The position numbers and the translations under genes were made by a program. Shown in pieces: positions 50,902-57,909 of a stretch of DNA of 64,000 nucleotides. The notes under the pieces are model-generated. The model was not told where the DNA came from and ran no database searches. It saw only the letters and a list, made by a program, of their open reading frames with translations. The DNA comes from Mesorhizobium sp. WSM2240 (lineage in GTDB: Bacteria > Pseudomonadota > Alphaproteobacteria > Rhizobiales > Rhizobiaceae). Numbering within the stretch: the stretch's first letter is position 1; the number at the start of each line of letters is the position of its first letter. The DNA lies in assembly GCF_040438645.1 (NCBI RefSeq), contig NZ_CP159253.1, forward strand, positions 2,852,001 through 2,916,000, written 5' to 3'.

Positions 50902-50967
50902 CCTCCCGGAACCGTTTCTTCTTGGCGGCGTTTGCTATCTGGAAACGATCGAACGCGGGAGAAGTGC

Positions 50968-51045
50968 ATGTTGCGCGGCGTATTGCTCTGGATGCTCGGC
51001 ATCCCGATACCAATCATCATTCTGCTCTGGCTTTTTCTCGACTAG
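50968..51045 (+). CDS. 25-residue membrane microprotein
   Basis: A very short frame, ATG 50968 to TAG 51043-51045, encoding MLRGVLLWMLGIPIPIIILL and five more residues. It is almost entirely hydrophobic, one membrane helix with a Pro-Ile rich GIPIPIII core. GGGAGAAG lies just upstream of the ATG, and a very strong terminator follows 38 bp after the stop. This supports a real transcribed gene, about 65 bp after bcp. The function is unknown. Confidence 0.6.
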   Translation: MLRGVLLWMLGIPIPIIILLWLFLD

Positions 51046-51083
51046 GATTTTCTCGGCCGAAGCGATTGACGACGACCGTCGAT

Positions 51084-51115
51084 AAAAGCCCCGCCACCTC
51101 GGTGGCGGGGCTTTT
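51084..51115. terminator. strong bidirectional intrinsic terminator
   Basis: A perfect 14-bp inverted repeat (51084-51097 with 51102-51115) with a 4-base loop. The outer AAAA/TTTT provides T runs on both strands. It ends the bcp/microprotein unit. Confidence 0.9.
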
Positions 51116-51218
51116 GTCTGCGCCGACCTCTCCCTCTCCTCGAGAGGGGGCATTCTCGCGCCGGGCAAAGCTTTGTTAACCCTAATAATGTGTAATCGCC
51201 GCATTGTAGGTCTCGGGT

Positions 51219-52505
51219 GTGGAAGTCGGTCCCGTGAAAAAATCCGGTCAGGCAGCGGTTTTCGGCAGGCGCAAGGAGCCGCACACGATCATCATCGCCC
51301 GCGGCGACGAGATCAGACACTTCACCATCCGTCCCTGGATCGCGGCCTTCCTGGGCTCCGCAGTCGCAGCAGCCGCGATCGGCTACCTGCTCGCCACCTC
51401 CTATCTCGTGCTTCGCGACGATCTGATCGGCGCGGCCACCGCCCGCCAGGCGCGCATGCAGCAGGCCTATGAGGATCGCATCTCGGCGCTGCGCGCGCAG
51501 GTCGACCGCATCACCAGTCGGCAGCTGCTCGACCAGCAATTAATGGAAACCAAGGTCAGCGAGCTTCTTCAGCGCCAGTCGCAGCTCACCCAACGCCACG
51601 GCCGGCTGGAGCCTATTCTCGGCCGCGCCACCACCGCCCCGCAGTTGCCGGCCACGGTTCCGGCGCCAGCGGCCAAGCCCGAGATCCGCGCTGGCCTGAC
51701 GGCGGCGGAGAGCCCTTTTGAACTCGCCGGCATGGTTCCGGCCGCCGCGAAGCCTTTCTCTTTCTGGTCGACCCGCAACGCCTCGCGGCCCGACGAGAGC
51801 TCCGCCGACCAGGCCGACCGGTTGTTCATCGCCATTAACCAGTCGCTACGCTCGATCGAGACCGAGCAGCTCGCGCGCATCACCACGCTCGCCGACAGCG
51901 CCTACCAGACGGCGGATGCGATCTCGGACGCACTGGAATCGGCCGGGCTGCCGGTCGACGCCGACTTTGGCAAAGACGGCGTCGGCGGGCCGCTGGTCGC
52001 GGTCGGCAATCCGATAGGTTTCGAGACCAAGGTCCGCGAACTCGATGAGGCGCTCGACCTGCTCGAGCGTATGAAGAAGGAAGCGCAGCGGCTGCCCATC
52101 GCCAATCCCGCGCCCGGTCGCGCCATCTCCAGCACGTTTGGAGTACGCAAAGATCCCCTGCTCGGCACGCCCGCGCATCATTCCGGCATGGATTTCCGGG
52201 CCCCGGTCGGCGCGCCTGCCCGGGCGAGTGCCGCCGGCACCGTCGTCAAGGCCGGTTGGAACGGCGGCTACGGCCGCATGGTCGAGATCGAGCACAGCAA
52301 CGGCTTCACCACGCGCTATGCGCATCTGAGCAAGATCGGCGTCAAGGAAGGCCAGGTGGTCAGCCGCGGTCAGGAAATCGGCAGGGTCGGCAGCAGCGGC
52401 CGCTCGACCGGCCCGCATCTTCATTACGAGATCCGCCGCGATGGCGAGGCGATCGATCCGCTGCGTTTCCTGAAAGCCGGCAAGAAGGTCAGCAACTTTC
52501 TCTGA
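51219..52505 (+). CDS. M23-family metallopeptidase, membrane anchored
   Basis: A 428-residue protein with a cytoplasmic N-terminus (KKSGQAAVFGRRKEPHTIII), one membrane span near residues 40-62 (PWIAAFLGSAVAAAAIGYLL) and a coiled coil near 75-130 (QAYEDRISALRAQVDRITSR). The C-terminal LytM/M23 domain has zinc ligands in AHHSGMDFRAP and TGPHLHYEIR. The catalytic residues are intact, so it probably cuts peptidoglycan cross-links. Translation starts at GTG 51219; a second GTG lies at 51234. Confidence 0.9.
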   Translation: MEVGPVKKSGQAAVFGRRKEPHTIIIARGDEIRHFTIRPWIAAFLGSAVAAAAIGYLLATSYLVLRDDLIGAATARQARMQQAYEDRISALRAQVDRITSRQLLDQQLMETKVSELLQRQSQLTQRHGRLEPILGRATTAPQLPATVPAPAAKPEIRAGLTAAESPFELAGMVPAAAKPFSFWSTRNASRPDESSADQADRLFIAINQSLRSIETEQLARITTLADSAYQTADAISDALESAGLPVDADFGKDGVGGPLVAVGNPIGFETKVRELDEALDLLERMKKEAQRLPIANPAPGRAISSTFGVRKDPLLGTPAHHSGMDFRAPVGAPARASAAGTVVKAGWNGGYGRMVEIEHSNGFTTRYAHLSKIGVKEGQVVSRGQEIGRVGSSGRSTGPHLHYEIRRDGEAIDPLRFLKAGKKVSNFL

Positions 52506-52579
52506 CCGCGGCGGCCGCAGCCCAATTCGCGCTGAGGATAACTCCGGCTATCGACGGAGCCGTTGAGTGCCTGTGCGGC

Positions 52580-52738
52580 TCAGCGACCGGGCAGCGGCGG
52601 CAGCGCAATGCCGTAGCAATAGCCGGCATCCTCCATCCTGGGATTGCACGGCTTGCCGGTCATTTGCGCCGACGGCGACTGGCAACCGGAAATGGCAACT
52701 GCGGCGGTGAGAAGCGTCCAGACAAGCACACGTGGCAT
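52580..52738 (-). CDS. 52-residue lipoprotein
   Basis: A tiny lipoprotein precursor, MPRVLVWTLLTAAVAISGC, with lipobox AISGC, followed by QSPSAQMTGKPCNPRMEDAG and YCYGIALPPLPGR. Two further Cys could pair. ATG 52738 has GAGGGAGC upstream. It is convergent with the M23 peptidase gene. The family is not recognised. Confidence 0.65.
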   Translation of the reverse strand: MPRVLVWTLLTAAVAISGCQSPSAQMTGKPCNPRMEDAGYCYGIALPPLPGR

Positions 52739-52904
52739 CGTTGCTGCTCCCTCAATAGCAGCCAATTCGTACCATGAGCGAAGACATCTTTACAGCCTCG
52801 CTGAAACCGGGAATTGAGCAAGTTGCCGTGAAGCACGCGCGGGCACGGAGCGCTGCCGGCAACCCCTCCAGGGCCCTTACGGCGGAGGAAGGTGACGGAG
52901 AGAG

Positions 52905-52980
<76 letters not shown>

Positions 52981-53195
52981 GACGCGTGGCGGACGTTTAA
53001 GCGGTTCGCCCTGTCTCCGCAAGCTCAAATCGCGCCGCAGCGGGCTACCGGCTGGGCGATGCCGCGGCGTTTTGGCTACCTCCGCAAAAGCGCGCATCGA
53101 ATGCCTTTATTGAGCCGTCGCACCGCTTGACAGGCCATGCCGAACGCCTTAATCCCACGCCCAACGACGCCGCACATCTGTTGCAGCGTCAGTGC

Positions 53196-53272
53196 GCGGG
53201 TGTAGCTCAGTCGGTTAGAGTGCCGGCCTGTCACGCCGGAGGTCGCGGGTTCGAGCCCCGTCACTCGCGCCA
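53196..53272 (+). tRNA. tRNA-Asp (anticodon GUC), integration site of the element
   Basis: A full cloverleaf. Acceptor GCGGGTG pairs with CACTCGC (one G-U pair), the D arm is TAGCTCAGTCGGTTAGAG, the anticodon stem GGCC-type arm carries CTGTCAC (anticodon GTC), the T arm has GGGTTCGAGCCCC, and CCA is encoded. From the anticodon arm to its 3' end the gene is duplicated at 63524-63574, marking it as the attachment site. The gene remains intact after integration. Confidence 0.96.
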
Positions 53273-53273
53273 T
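53223..53273 (+). repeat. attL: 51-bp direct repeat in the 3' half of tRNA-Asp
   Basis: These 51 bases, from CCGGCCTGTCACGCC in the anticodon arm to CCAT just after the tRNA end, are repeated without a mismatch at 63524-63574. This is the classic footprint of a tyrosine recombinase integrating in a tRNA gene and restoring its 3' end. Confidence 0.93.
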
Positions 53274-53309
53274 TCTCTTTCAATGGCTTAGCGCTTTCGC
53301 GTTTTGCCT

Positions 53310-53343
53310 GTTTCAACTTTCCGCTCCGCCAAGTTTCAACTTT
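53310..53343. promoter_or_regulatory. two arm-type integrase binding motifs near attL
   Basis: The 11-mer GTTTCAACTTT occurs at 53310-53320 and 53333-53343, 23 bp apart, 37 bp inside attL and overlapping the end of the integrase gene. The same 11-mer recurs near attR at 63445. Repeated short motifs inside both att flanks are typical of recombinase arm sites. Confidence 0.6.
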
Positions 53344-54500
53344 TTGTGCCGGTTCCGTTCATCGGTGAGCAGGCGGCGGCCCTTTCGCCGCGCCTCGTCG
53401 GCGGAGCGAACCGCCGCCAAATTGGTTGGCATGTAGGTCCGCTGCAGGGCCTTGCTGGTATCGATCGAGTTGCCCATCTTCGCCGCCAGCGCAGTCATGG
53501 CGACGTCACCGGCGTTCGCCTCCCGCGCGCCCGAGCGGCGCATGTCCATCAGCTTCCGAGTCTCGCCAGGTCCAAACACCAACCGGCGCAAATCGGCGAA
53601 ATCGTCGACGAGGCTGTCTTTGCTATAGGGCACGCCGGAGCGTGGGCGCCCGCCCTTGGGTCCCGGTTTGTGACCACGGGAGCGAAACAGCGGCGCGTCG
53701 GGCATGACGGATGCGCCGAGCTGGTCGAGATAGGCTAGCACCAGCCGTTGCGTGCGAGGCGTCAGCGTGCCGATAACCGCGACACCTGTCTTGTCGCGGT
53801 CGATGGCGAACCCCCAATCGGTGCCGGCCTCAAAAGCATCGGCTGGCGTGAGCGTCCGCACGTCGACCGGCGCGAAGCCGGTATCCCAGGCGACTGCGAT
53901 GATGCAGGCGAGCCCACCATAACCGAGCCGCCAGCCGCCCTTGACCAGACGGACAGCTTCCCCCTCGCTCCACACCTGATTGCGCGGCTTCGGCGTCCTG
54001 CGTCGGATCGCCATAGAAGGATCCTGCTCGGGACACAGCCGCATGCCCGCCATCACGCCGTAGAGCGCACGCCAGGTCTTCATCGCACGATAGGCTTCGC
54101 CAACGCCATGGCGGCGCAGCAGCGCATGATACCAGTCGTCGAGCAGCTCGAAGGTGACGGCCGACGGCGGTTGGTCGCCAAAAACAGGATCGATGTATTT
54201 CCAGCCGCGTTCCCAGTCCTCACGAGTTCTAGGTTTCTTCAATTTCCAGCTGTCGGTTCGCCGCAAGCGCTCGAATGCATCGCCGACCGAATCGGCGGGA
54301 TAGACGCGGCGCGTACTCGGTGCGATCCCCTTGCGGTGCTCCTGCCAGCGTCGCTCCCATTCCTCCGCGATTTTCCAAGCGTCGGGTCCATTCGATCCGC
54401 AGCGCACGTTCTGGAAGCCGGCTTCGACCATCCTTGGCGTTGCGAGCCAGTAGCCGCGGCCCTTTCGGACGACGTAGTGCTTAAGCTTGATCTTGGCCAA
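53313..54500 (-). CDS. int: tyrosine recombinase (phage-type integrase), divergent
   Basis: A 395-residue integrase. The N-terminal part (VVRKGRGYWLATPRMVEAGF) is a DNA-binding region and the core lies near residues 190-370. The expected catalytic pieces are recognisable but altered. The first Arg region reads WDTGFAPVDVRTL with Ala at the usual Arg place, the second box reads MDMRRSGAREANAG where HxxR is usual, then MGNSID where GH is usual, and the Tyr is in LQRTYMP. Translation probably starts at TTG 54500, overlapping the xis-like gene by 20 bp. It lies next to attL, as integrases do. Confidence 0.85.
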   Translation of the reverse strand: MAKIKLKHYVVRKGRGYWLATPRMVEAGFQNVRCGSNGPDAWKIAEEWERRWQEHRKGIAPSTRRVYPADSVGDAFERLRRTDSWKLKKPRTREDWERGWKYIDPVFGDQPPSAVTFELLDDWYHALLRRHGVGEAYRAMKTWRALYGVMAGMRLCPEQDPSMAIRRRTPKPRNQVWSEGEAVRLVKGGWRLGYGGLACIIAVAWDTGFAPVDVRTLTPADAFEAGTDWGFAIDRDKTGVAVIGTLTPRTQRLVLAYLDQLGASVMPDAPLFRSRGHKPGPKGGRPRSGVPYSKDSLVDDFADLRRLVFGPGETRKLMDMRRSGAREANAGDVAMTALAAKMGNSIDTSKALQRTYMPTNLAAVRSADEARRKGRRLLTDERNRHKKLKLGGAES

Positions 54501-54780
54501 GGCGAGCTATCCTCTCGCGCATCAGTGATGCGCGGTCTGCCGGCGTCGATGCGGTGGCGAGCCCCGCGCGGCGGTCCAGCCACATGTCGATTGCCACCAG
54601 GTCGAAATGACCCGTGACCGGGCAAGGGGCCGGCAGCCCCAGCTGCATCAACTTCTCCAGCTTCTCGTGGAACTCATCGAGCGGTAGGCCGAGGCGACGA
54701 GCTGCTTTTGCGGCGGGAACTAGCCGAGGATCAACACGATAGCGGATCGAAACTGAATGCGTTGCCGGCGCCGCCATCAT
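54481..54780 (-). CDS. Xis/AlpA-like small DNA-binding protein
   Basis: A 99-residue protein: RVDPRLVPAAKAARRLGLPL, then DEFHEKLEKLMQLGLPAPCP, VTGHFDLVAIDMWLDRRAGL. The helix-turn-helix followed by a short wing (AARRLGL... FPAP-like ...TGHFD) is the layout of small excisionase-type proteins found directly before integrases in rhizobial elements. Its end overlaps the integrase start, so the two are cotranslated. An Xis role is inferred from position and fold. Confidence 0.6.
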   Translation of the reverse strand: MMAAPATHSVSIRYRVDPRLVPAAKAARRLGLPLDEFHEKLEKLMQLGLPAPCPVTGHFDLVAIDMWLDRRAGLATASTPADRASLMRERIARLGQDQA

Positions 54781-54781
54781 C

Positions 54782-55252
54782 CTACACCTTCAGCCCCAGT
54801 CGCACTTGCTTGTCGACGAAATCGACTAGGATGGCGCGAACGCCGTTCTGGCGCCCGCCATGGCTAACGAAGAGATCGAAGGCGCGGCCACTGCCTATTG
54901 GGCTGTGCACCACGCGCGCATCGCCATCGGCAAACACGCACAAAACGGTCAGCGGCTCGGCGAAGAGACAACCAGGCAGACGCTCATCGTTGCCGGAATC
55001 AGTCCAACGCGTGGCGGCCCATCCCGCGACGCTCGGCTCAACGCCCTGCGCTACCAGAGCGCCCATCGTTCCGATCCGCAGCGCGCTGCGCAGCGATAGC
55101 TTGTGTGCCACGCCGTTTGCCTCTGCGCGCTTGTCTGTCTCTACGAGACGTAAATGTTGCCGCTGGAACCAAGAGCGAATTGTGTTTGCGGCCACTCCGG
55201 TCGCGCTGGCGACCTCCGAAATGCGGAACCGAGGCTCGTCGATATCGACCAT
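54782..55252 (-). CDS. MerR-like HTH regulator of the element
   Basis: A 156-residue protein opening MVDIDEPRFRISEVASATGV, then AANTIRSWFQRQHLRLV, a MerR-type winged HTH. A second part reads ALRIGTMGALVAQGVEPSVA and a C-terminal sensor-like region of unclear nature follows. ATG 55252 is chosen for GAGGA just upstream; the frame is open to 55465 but runs through non-coding hairpins. It is 1 bp from the Xis-like gene, so it is probably in the integrase operon. Confidence 0.62.
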   Translation of the reverse strand: MVDIDEPRFRISEVASATGVAANTIRSWFQRQHLRLVETDKRAEANGVAHKLSLRSALRIGTMGALVAQGVEPSVAGWAATRWTDSGNDERLPGCLFAEPLTVLCVFADGDARVVHSPIGSGRAFDLFVSHGGRQNGVRAILVDFVDKQVRLGLKV

Positions 55253-55359
55253 GCTTTCCTCACGCGCTTGCATCGGCTTTTCGTATAGCAGATGCGGGCG
55301 CATAAGGTAAAGCTGTAATCTGTGGAAACCGTTCACGGCGGCAACGCTTTTCCGCACCT

Positions 55360-55419
55360 TTGTTCTCGATTGGAACAATGGTGGGAAATCCCACCTCGTT
55401 CGGCCAGGGAACGAGGTGG
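55360..55419. other. cluster of overlapping inverted repeats
   Basis: Three palindromes abut in the 188-bp gap before the MerR-like gene. TTGTTC/GAACAA arms lie 7 bases apart (55360-55378). GGTGGGA/TCCCACC follows with a 2-base loop (55380-55395). An 11-bp pair CCACCTCGTTC/GAACGAGGTGG spans 55391-55401 and 55409-55419. The last two share 55391-55395, so only one can form at a time. This could be a terminator, attenuator or operator. Confidence 0.5.
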
Positions 55420-55440
55420 CGAATTTGTTACAGGTGTTTG

Positions 55441-56139
55441 TCACACGTGAGAGCCACTGAAACACGCCCCTTGCGGTTCGGCCGCCGCCATTTGCTCGAT
55501 GTCGGCGGTGATACTATTGAGTATCTCCCACTGGTTGAAATCCCACCTCTCATGCACGCGCAGCTTCGCCATCATCCCGGCCGGCGTTAGCGCGCGTATG
55601 TCGAGCATGCTCTCGGCGATGTCGCCAGTGGCGTTCATCAGCCTTTCCGCCTCAGCCTCCACATGTGGCCAACCGCATTGACGGCGGATTTCGTCGCGTC
55701 GTGCCTCCCAGTCGGCGGCAATGCGGGCGTTTTGCGCCTCGTGTTCTCGCATCCGAAGATGTAGCGGATTTGCGAGAAGGTGGTCGAGCTCTTCGCGGCT
55801 CTTGGCCTTTCCCGCTTGATCAAGAAAGTCCAGGAAATCGGCCTTAACGTCGGGCGGGAAAGGAGCACCTTCCGGTTTCGGACCGCTTTTGCTCTCGACT
55901 TGTTGATAGAGCTCTTCACGTTTATCGGACGCAGCGTCGAATAGGTCGCAAATCCTGTACACCTCGGCCTCGAGCGCGAGCAGCTCGGCGTCAGCGTTCA
56001 TGTTCCCGACCGGAACATGAGCAGATGCAGATCCTGTACCGGCGGCTGTCGTCGAGATCGCCGCGATCGCGCCCAGGACGCTGCGGCGGGTGATTGCGGG
56101 CATACCTTCGGCGGCTGCCCGAACGGATGTGTTCGGCAT
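55441..56139 (-). CDS. exported protein with Tat-like signal, unknown function
   Basis: A 232-residue protein. Near residue 18 it has a twin-arginine signal-like stretch (ITRRSVLGAIAAISTTAAG) followed by SASAHVPVGNMNAD, a likely cleavage region. The rest is charged and helical (LLALEAEVYRICDLFDAASD, REELDHLLANPLHLRMREHE, MLDIRALTPAGMMAKLRVHE). ATG 56139 has GGGAG upstream. It is divergent from the XRE-like regulator. I do not recognise the family; similar proteins are expected on rhizobial prophage-type islands. Confidence 0.62.
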   Translation of the reverse strand: MPNTSVRAAAEGMPAITRRSVLGAIAAISTTAAGTGSASAHVPVGNMNADAELLALEAEVYRICDLFDAASDKREELYQQVESKSGPKPEGAPFPPDVKADFLDFLDQAGKAKSREELDHLLANPLHLRMREHEAQNARIAADWEARRDEIRRQCGWPHVEAEAERLMNATGDIAESMLDIRALTPAGMMAKLRVHERWDFNQWEILNSITADIEQMAAAEPQGACFSGSHV

Positions 56140-56182
56140 TTGTTGCTCCCAAAAATCGTTAATGCTAAGTACACATGTTTCA

Positions 56183-56222
56183 TGCAACGTTGCACGAATT
56201 CAGTCAACACAAAAAGTGCAAC
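56183..56222. promoter_or_regulatory. candidate operator in a divergent promoter region
   Basis: A perfect 12-bp palindrome TGCAACGTTGCA (56183-56194) is followed by a third half-site, TGCAAC, at 56217-56222. GTTGCAC (56189) and GTGCAAC (56216) are also inverted with respect to each other. The sites lie between the divergent Tat-signal and XRE-like genes, as expected for a phage-type repressor operator. Confidence 0.5.
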
Positions 56223-56234
56223 ATGGGGACGAGA

Positions 56235-56465
56235 ATGTTAACTTCCGCGCAATGCCGGGCCGCCCGAGCGCTGATCGAATGGTCTCGCGACCAACTCGCC
56301 GACGCATCAAAAGTCGCGGTGAGGACCATTGTCGATTTCGAGCGAAACGCCCGAGAGCCTCGGGAGGTCACAAAGGATGCTCTGAGGCGCGCCCTTGAGA
56401 TCGCCGGCGTGATCTTCGTCGACGAGAATGGCGAAGGACCAGGCGTGCGACTACGGAAGAGTTGA
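56235..56465 (+). CDS. small XRE-like HTH regulator
   Basis: A 76-residue protein: MLTSAQCRAARALIEWSRDQ, LADASKVAVRTIVDFERNAR and EPREVTKDALRRALEIAGVI, then FVDENGEGPGVRL. This is the compact Cro/C1-type domain common in rhizobia and their phages. ATG 56235 has GGGGACGAG upstream. It faces the Tat-signal gene across a palindromic operator, so it may regulate itself and its neighbour. Confidence 0.82.
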   Translation: MLTSAQCRAARALIEWSRDQLADASKVAVRTIVDFERNAREPREVTKDALRRALEIAGVIFVDENGEGPGVRLRKS

Positions 56466-56471
56466 TGCGAA

Positions 56472-56921
56472 ATGGCGAACACTCAGCCGACACCGGCCTC
56501 GATCGGCCGAATCGCTAAAATCTGCTGGTTCGCAATATTTGCTCCGGACCGTTTCGAGGATCTAGAACGCGAGGACAACGCGGTTCTGAACCGGATGACC
56601 ACGCCCTCGCCCCGTGCAGGGATACGCACCGTGAGGAGGGCGTTGTGGGAATCATTTGTGTGGGTGGCTTCGGCCGTTGCTGCCGGGCTGGTGATAGGAT
56701 GGCTCTTTGCGTCCTTCACGGTTCCGACCGGGCGAACAATCGCTCTATTTGGAGGCGCAGGCGCTTCGATACTTCTTTGGGGGTCGTTGGCACCAAAGGG
56801 GTGGGACATTCAGACATTTGGAGGTGTCAGCCTGACTGAGCGGTTTAATCGCTGGATATTTCGCGGTCTATATTGGTTGGGAACAGCGCTGCTTGTCATT
56901 GCTGCCGTATTGAGTTCTTAA
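56472..56921 (+). CDS. membrane protein of unknown function
   Basis: A 149-residue protein with about three hydrophobic spans, near residues 60-82 (ESFVWVASAVAAGLVIGWLF), 88-105 (TIALFGGAGASILLWGSLAP) and 130-149 (GLYWLGTALLVIAAVLSS). It starts 6 bp after the XRE-like gene, so it is probably in the same unit. No family is recognised. Island membrane proteins of this kind sometimes act in superinfection exclusion, but nothing here shows it. Confidence 0.55.
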   Translation: MANTQPTPASIGRIAKICWFAIFAPDRFEDLEREDNAVLNRMTTPSPRAGIRTVRRALWESFVWVASAVAAGLVIGWLFASFTVPTGRTIALFGGAGASILLWGSLAPKGWDIQTFGGVSLTERFNRWIFRGLYWLGTALLVIAAVLSS

Positions 56922-57388
56922 GGCGGCAGGGCATTGCCTTCGGTGAGATGGCGGCTTGCGCGCGGGCAATCCGCGAATCATGCAAAAGCACCGTTGAGGA
57001 GTGTGAAGCTCCCCAATTTCGGCCTTAACCGCTTGATTTTGGGGAGTTGTCCCCGACGTTCACACACAAATCGCTGTGTACAACGTGTCAGCCGCCGTTG
57101 ATTTTATTGGGTTTTCTGATTGGGAGACCGAAACGAGAACAAAGTACCCTGGGCGGACGGTGTTTCCAGGCTTGACTGGCGTCTCGCATCACAACCATGA
57201 TTTAGGCTGACATGTGACGGAAAAGAGGCCGCCGACGGTTTCCCTCCCAGCGGCAGCCCCTTGAAATCACATCCCGCCAGGTTGGTTCCCAGGCGCGGGA
57301 CGAGGCTCTGTCGAGCCAGACAAATGTGTCTGGCAAAACGCCATTGGTCAAGCCTGGGATCACACAATGTGATGAAAGGAAAGCCAAG
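56922..57388. other. 467-bp non-coding region with several inverted repeats
   Basis: No convincing gene was found. A nested palindrome spans 57001-57065: outer GTGTGAA/TTCACAC and inner CTCCCCAA (57009-57016)/TTGGGGAG (57039-57046). Closer to the next gene are GGCTC/GAGCC (57304-57317), GCCAGACA/TGTCTGGC (57315-57322, 57327-57334) and ATCACA/TGTGAT (57359-57373). The last three form a structured leader directly before the HTH gene at 57389. It may hold a promoter, an operator or a small RNA. Confidence 0.5.
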
Positions 57389-57586
57389 ATGGCTATGCAT
57401 CACCCACCTAGCAAGCAACTGACGTTCAATGACGCTGTGGAGGTCTGGCTACTGCACCAGGCCGGCTGGTTCCAGCACCGGATCGCGGCGAAGTTCGACG
57501 TCAATCCAGCGCGAATCAACGAGGTCCTGAAGGAACGGGCTCACGTCGGCAGTCATGAAGCCGCCAGCAGGAAAGGGGCCGCGTGA
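57389..57586 (+). CDS. small HTH protein of the element
   Basis: A 65-residue protein with a sigma-like HTH: NDAVEVWLLHQAGWFQHRIA, AKFDVNPARINEVLKERAHV. It resembles short HTH proteins common on rhizobial elements (IA-K-VN--R--EVL pattern). ATG 57389 lies 8 nt after AAAGGAAAG, and a second Met follows two codons on. Its stop overlaps the next gene start. The target is unknown. Confidence 0.6.
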   Translation: MAMHHPPSKQLTFNDAVEVWLLHQAGWFQHRIAAKFDVNPARINEVLKERAHVGSHEAASRKGAA

Positions 57587-57792
57587 TGAAGCGACCCTAT
57601 CCCTCATTCTGGATGTACAAGGACAATCAGGACCAGTGGCGCTGGACCTACCATGCTCGAAACGGCGAAGCGATCGCCGTATCGAGTGAGGCCTACGTAC
57701 GCCGGGTCGATTGCCGGCGTAGTATCGCTCTGATGCAGGAGAGCGCTCCAGCGCCTGTCTGGCTACCAACGGACCTGAGCGGCCAGCAATAG
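57586..57792 (+). CDS. YegP/DUF1508-like small protein
   Basis: A 68-residue protein: KRPYPSFWMYKDNQDQWRWT, YHARNGEAIAVSSEAYVRRV, DCRRSIALMQESAPAPVW. This is a DUF1508-type module (a Y/W-K-D--G--RW pattern with an S-E-Y strand), related in fold to the chromosomal YegP protein at 43984 but without its basic tail. It is coupled to the HTH gene by overlapping stop and start (TGATG; GTG 57583 is an alternative). A perfect hairpin follows. Confidence 0.62.
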   Translation: MKRPYPSFWMYKDNQDQWRWTYHARNGEAIAVSSEAYVRRVDCRRSIALMQESAPAPVWLPTDLSGQQ

Positions 57793-57798
57793 AGTGAA

Positions 57799-57832
57799 GG
57801 CTCGGTGGGCCGGCGCACCGGCCCACCGAGCC
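57799..57832 (+). terminator. strong hairpin terminator
   Basis: A perfect 15-bp GC-rich stem (57799-57813 with 57818-57832) with a CGCA loop, extended by GTGAA/TTCAC outside. It lies 7 bp after the YegP-like stop. The T run is only CTTTC. Confidence 0.75.
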
Positions 57833-57909
57833 CTTTCACGGGAGGGGTGAGATTTCGCGCCCGCGCCGCAATTTACCAAGAGTAGTCCCAGATAGCGAAG
57901 GATGGCCCT

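Noticed and set aside
55361..55377. LexA box GTTC-N7-GAAC
   Set aside because: The alphaproteobacterial operator is a direct repeat GTTC-N7-GTTC; this one is an inverted repeat and belongs to the adjoining palindrome cluster.
57104..57418. 104-residue frame on the minus strand
   Set aside because: It has no family pattern, overlaps the HTH gene start and the hairpin-rich leader, and reads as antisense to structured non-coding DNA.
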